Source: Strongylocentrotus pallidus (taxonomy: Eukaryota > Echinodermata > Echinoidea > Camarodonta > Strongylocentrotidae). From it: 23,003 nucleotides of DNA. Positions 18,906 to 23,003 of this stretch are shown piece after piece. Below the pieces are notes generated by a model. That model ran no database searches. It was not told where the DNA came from and saw only the letters and a list, made by a program, of their open reading frames with translations. Numbering within the stretch: position 1 is the first letter of the stretch; each line of letters opens with the position of its first letter. Where the stretch lies: assembly GCA_030265145.1 (NCBI GenBank), contig JARBES010000113.1:21243605-21266607 (forward strand), in the 5' to 3' direction. A program made the translations under genes and the position numbers.

Positions 18906-21660
18906 AAGCCGTCGGTCTTCTAGTTGCTTACTAACAAGAATTTTTTGCTTTCTTAGCTGTCAGGTAAAATAACCACCACCACCACAATATTAATGTGATT
19001 TATAATGTAGACAACTTATGCAAATGCGAGAGCAAAATACATGCCACGTCTAAACTGAAGAGTAATATATAGTAATCCACTTTTAGGGTATAGGAAAATA
19101 CCTCACTCCTTCGTCTCAACTCCACCTTAAATGAAGAAGTAAATTTGGTTTAATGTGGAATATTCGTTCAGAACATGAAATTAAAACGCTTGGTGATTAA
19201 AAAAGAAGTCTCAATATAAATTGTAGTAGGCCTAGTAAGACAAAGAAATTAACCAAGTAAAGTCATAAGGCCTTTGTCAGTTTTGTCTTTCTTTGTTTCA
19301 CTAGCTTAACGAAATGGTCACATAAAGCTGTAAAATGTCAATCATTATAATGACTGCGTTCGTTAAGTTACGTTTAAAAGCTTTCGGTTGTGTTCTGTGG
19401 TTGCCTCTGAAGGAGAGATTATATGTAATCTATTCTGTGCCACCAATTTTATTGTTTCAATTTATTGAATAATTGTTAGCCGTTATCTCAAGAGCTGTAT
19501 AATGGTCTATTATGTTTTCATAAGAACGCATTTCACAATGCTTCAAGTGATTATATTTTTAAGACACATGCATGTAGGCCTATCTATCGCAAGTGCATGT
19601 TATGTTAGGAGCTCATGGTATTTCAAAACTATAAATGATTTAAGCAAAGTTGCAGCATTTGTAAAAAACGAGGAAGTCGTTATGTAAGCTATATGTATAT
19701 GCTCCACAGCGATTTTTGGATTAGGATACTTCAAGATATGCCCTTTTCAGCCAAATAATAAAGATATCCATCGTTGCAGATCGACAATTGCAACACTAAA
19801 ATCGCACTTTGCAAAATAACATGCACAATAACTTTATCTCGCTCTAAATCTGAGAGCTTTATAATGTTATTGTATATATGTGTATATCTATAAATGAAGG
19901 ATGTCTGCCAAGATTGATATAATTTGATGACGTCGTCACGGAATTATCGCCCACACCCATAATTTACTATGCATTATATATTAAAATGCATGACTTACAA
20001 ACTTGAAGTACATTGTGTGTGGGATGTGTCAAACTGACCCCCATGAAATGCCCTTTCAAACGATACCAAATACGGAATAAGTTTGAAAAGAAATCTTAGA
20101 GTAAATCCAGGCGATAAAGTCCTTGTTCTTTATGACTCATAAAGATATTTTACAAAAACGGTCAAATGTGTATAGCTATGCTTTAAGAAAATATGCAACA
20201 AGTGTATTAAGGTACAGTATCAATACCATTAAAGACGTAGTTTATATGTACCTGAGGGTGGTAAATGTGGCCAATTTGACGTAAATTTAATATTATGTTT
20301 GATATTGGTACAGGTTTTAAATGTCGTACCCTTAAGAATACTGAAATGAAAACTCTTTGAAAATATAGATATCAATAACAGATTATGTTTGATTGATTGT
20401 TTTGGATTTTCTGCTTTTTCACAATCATCAAAGAACAATTATAAGTATGTTTTTAGAAAAGGCTAAGGTTAACGTATAGCCACTTACGTAAATACTCTTT
20501 CTGCAGCAACCAGGCTAGTGGCCACTTTGAAGTTGATGTACAGGAATGAAGAAAAATGTGATTGTAAAAATCAAATTCATTGGTATTCTAATGCAGTGCT
20601 ATATTTTTTATTTAGTGTTCTTGTTGTTTGTAAAGCTTATTGTTGCTATTTAATTGGAAACTAAGTAATTGTGAAATGGCCTCTGCAAGTATTGATTAGC
20701 GTTACTAGTCTTAAAAAGCAGAAATAAATTTAATTTTAAATTGAGTCTTATATTAATCCCCGATTGAATCAGCCTTTTGTAGGAGTGCGTAAGGAGTATA
20801 ATGTATGCGTGTGTATGCAGATGTGGGAGTATCTCTGTGTGTTGGTCAGAGAGAGAAAAAGACGAGATAAAACATCTCTTGTCTCAATATTCAACCATGC
20901 AATAATCGGAAACTGTTCATTATTAAAGAAGACTACTACACAGTGATATTTTTTCCTTGGGAATATGCTGTCGGAAATTAGTCTAGTCTTCTCAGATATT
21001 GGATCATAGGGTGAGAAGAGAAGAAATACAAATGTGAAATTTTAGGCGCATTTCACTGTTATTACTCGTTTCTACAAGCCATAATTCGTATATTTAGTTA
21101 CCATTCCATTTATTCTATTGCTTTAATTCTGTAGTAACAATTCTATTATCAACTATTAATCTATACCAAAGGTGTCGACGGTTTCAACGCCGTTCGAATA
21201 GACTAAGAAACGGTGTTATATAGTCTTATTTTTATTGTAAACATTGACAAATATAATGTTCATCTTCACAAGTACTTCTTTTTCCCTCCGGAAATTAATT
21301 TGCTAATTTTAGAAGAAAAAAACACTCGTACTCCTTATTTCCTCTTTACCTTTATCTGCAGATCAGAGAACACCATAAGTTCCCGACCCAACCTAACTTT
21401 AATTTCCGATAGTAATCACATTAATTTCTCACAGTTTTTAAGCCATTCTAATGGTTAATTATTCAAAAAACGTACATAAATATTTATAAACATATTACAA
21501 TAAGATAGTTGGAAGTGTGAGAGACAAAACCAAGAAGAAGCATAACAATAACAACGTTAACGTTCTCTGATTAATGAGTTGATAAGTGCGTTAATGGTCA
21601 CAAATACTAAACGGATGGGACCTCAATGAATTGTACTTTGGTGCGTTGGACAACCATATT
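18906..21660. other. Gene-free flank upstream of the receptor gene
   Basis: AT-rich; it contains no splice-flanked open frame that looks like protein. An imperfect 15-base inverted pair (AGTAAGACAAAGAAA and TTTCTTTGTTTCACT, about 19230-19305) is the only structure I noted. The receptor promoter should lie at its left end. Confidence 0.5.
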
Positions 21661-21840
21661 GGCCCGAATTCATAAAGGAGGTTTGTAGACAAACCTAGGT
21701 TTATGTGCGTCATGTGACGCGTTTTGACGCGTTTCAGACCAAGAGACTTGTCTGAACCTTGGTCTGAAACGCATCGAAACTCGTCATATGACGCACATTG
21801 ACCTAGGTTTGTCGACAAACCTCCTTTGTAAATTCGGGCC
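21661..21840. mobile_element. Fold-back MITE with GGCCCGAATT ends
   Basis: Arms of about 80 bases (21661-21742 and 21759-21840) are near-perfect inverted copies. The ends are GGCCCGAATT and AATTCGGGCC. Inner shared blocks are GGAGGTTTGT, CAAACCTAGGTTTATG (with small changes in the other arm), GTCATGTGACGC and GTTTCAGACCA. The centre is only about 16 bases. ATT on both outer sides could be a three-base target duplication. The open frame of 100 codons across it (21591-21893, minus) is an artefact of the palindrome. Confidence 0.9.
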
Positions 21841-22800
21841 ATTACGTTTTGGTGGGGTATACTAAAGTTGGGCCCTTTGTTTTCCATTGCCATCTTATCT
21901 TCTGATTGTATCCCCCCCCCCCCCTCCTATGCCACATAAATACACCAACAATTACGTCTTCTTTCTCAATGTTATTGTTTTCGTTCAATCTTTTTCTTTT
22001 GAAGGCTTAATTGTGTTTCCAAGCAATATGTATGAAAATTTATCGTAGATGGCGCGTGCAAGAATATGCCAAGTCGTATTATTGAGAGAGATTGCGGTCT
22101 ATATATAGCAACTATCATTGGCCTAACTATACCCCCTCATCTATTCATTCTGCGAGTTCATATTTCAAATCATAACGCCTAATTACGATTAAACAAAAGT
22201 GCATTGTACTAGGACCGTCGTGAAGAACAGAGGACTTTTACAACAAGGTGTAGTATATTTCATAGAGGGGAAACAAGTCATTTTAAAAGGAGGGGACATG
22301 CATACTCTTTTTCTTTTCATGTCTTTTGTTCATTTTCTTTATGTTTTGTTTCTGTTGATTGTTTTTGTTGCTATGCCTATAAATTAATTGCATTTGAAGC
22401 GTTTATTAGGCCGGGAGAAATCCTTTCACCCCAAGTACCTCCAGCCCCAATCCCTATATTAAAGTCTGAAATTCTTGAATCACACTTCGTTGAAACTATC
22501 CTAATATGTAAGAATTCTGAAAGCCGTGAGAGTTAAAACAATGAACAGTTCCTGTTTATATCTGAGTCAAAGTCTGTAATTCACTGCTGTTTACAGTCAC
22601 CAACAAAACGGAAGAGAACGGGGAATTTCCATTGTACCCATCACTACATTTTTAGGACTTGATGTTGGCTATAGGCTACATTGCTACAAAGCGCATTTGA
22701 GCTACGCATTTTACTATACATGTACTCTGCCATCCGGTGTATGGATCGAACTTGCTCATACAAGTAGACTCGTTATTGTTTCATGACCATCATTTTTAAA
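21841..22800. other. Gene-free flank
   Basis: A poly-C run (21911-21925) and AT-rich sequence. A pyrimidine-rich AG at about 22597 (GCTGTTTACAG) precedes a short open stretch of 20 codons ending at a TAG (22654-22656), but nothing around it forms a gene. Confidence 0.45.
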
Positions 22801-22803
22801 AGT

Positions 22804-22977
22804 TTAAAAGAAGTCTATAAGCAGCACACGATCATAGAGAGCGGATGGGAGACAAGCCAGAGTGTTAACTGCCCAATTCTGCTGAAGAAAACTACGTGTC
22901 TGAAAGAATCTTGGCCCCTGGGTATCAGCTAGCTGCCGTATGCCTTCAAGTTCAACATCATCACGAGTCTGGTAGGT
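22804..22977 (-). CDS. Possible short exon or ORF fragment of unknown origin
   Basis: The minus strand is open for 57 codons between TAG and TAA. The composition is protein-like (RDDVELEGIRQLADTQGPRF, then QQNWAVNTLACLPSALYDR) and the stretch is less AT-rich than its surroundings. An AG in CCTACCAG (about 22966) could be an acceptor, in phase 0, making this a terminal exon of a gene reading in from the right edge. No domain is recognised and no start codon is at its head, so it may be chance. Confidence 0.25.
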   Translation of the reverse strand, partial: TYQTRDDVELEGIRQLADTQGPRFFQTRSFLQQNWAVNTLACLPSALYDRVLLIDFF

Positions 22978-23003
22978 CTAAGGGTCACGAGCTATTGTGT
23001 ATC

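Noticed and set aside
19060-19080. TATATATT followed by TCAGTT upstream of the receptor gene (minus strand)
   Set aside because: It looks like a TATA box with an initiator, but the spacing is about half of what is needed, and the stretch is AT-rich anyway.
21591-21893. 100-codon minus-strand open frame
   Set aside because: It lies over the palindromic MITE, and the residues follow from the inverted repeat.
22598-22656. Possible terminal exon after a good acceptor (GCTGTTTACAG)
   Set aside because: Only 20 codons to a stop, no matching upstream exon within 3 kb and no recognisable sequence.

Overview
This window is animal genomic DNA: AT-rich, intron-bearing, with GT..AG splice sites, microsatellites and several fold-back DNA elements. 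Recurrent TAGGCCTA-type words, expanded Death-fold and immunoglobulin-type genes, and the type of LINE present suggest a marine invertebrate deuterostome, most likely an echinoderm. That assignment is inference; nothing here names the species.

Layout. (1) Positions 1 to about 1165 hold a LINE: a reverse-transcriptase C-terminal part on the minus strand (1 to ~800), followed by what looks like a LINE 3' tail on the plus strand (~830-1165), an arrangement expected from twin priming. (2) Positions 1382-5066 (+) hold the 3' part of a gene whose four visible large exons each encode a Death-fold-like domain. Every exon junction is phase 1 and every large exon is a multiple of three. A last short exon adds six residues and the stop. 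Its third visible intron carries a hAT-like non-autonomous element (3580-4318). (3) Positions ~5760-9200 are intergenic, with a C-rich island and a fold-back repeat. (4) Positions 18863-9273 (-) hold a gene that can be assembled completely: ten exons, 2175 coding bases, 724 residues. It encodes a signal peptide, V-type Ig, second Ig, FN3, a 7-residue microexon, a domain I do not recognise, FN3, a membrane span and a tyrosine-bearing tail. (5) Positions 18906-23003 are mostly non-coding, with one strong fold-back element (21661-21840) and a doubtful short ORF at the right edge.

The two genes converge tail to tail. One looks like an intracellular Death-fold adaptor or receptor tail; the other looks like a cell-surface receptor of immune or recognition type. 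No sequence evidence ties them into one pathway, and their proximity may be chance. The parts I consider new or least explained are the tandem one-exon-one-Death-domain array, the unknown exon between two duplicated FN3 exons in the receptor, and the receptor's tail motifs. All gene models are hand splicing by phase and motif, without transcript support.
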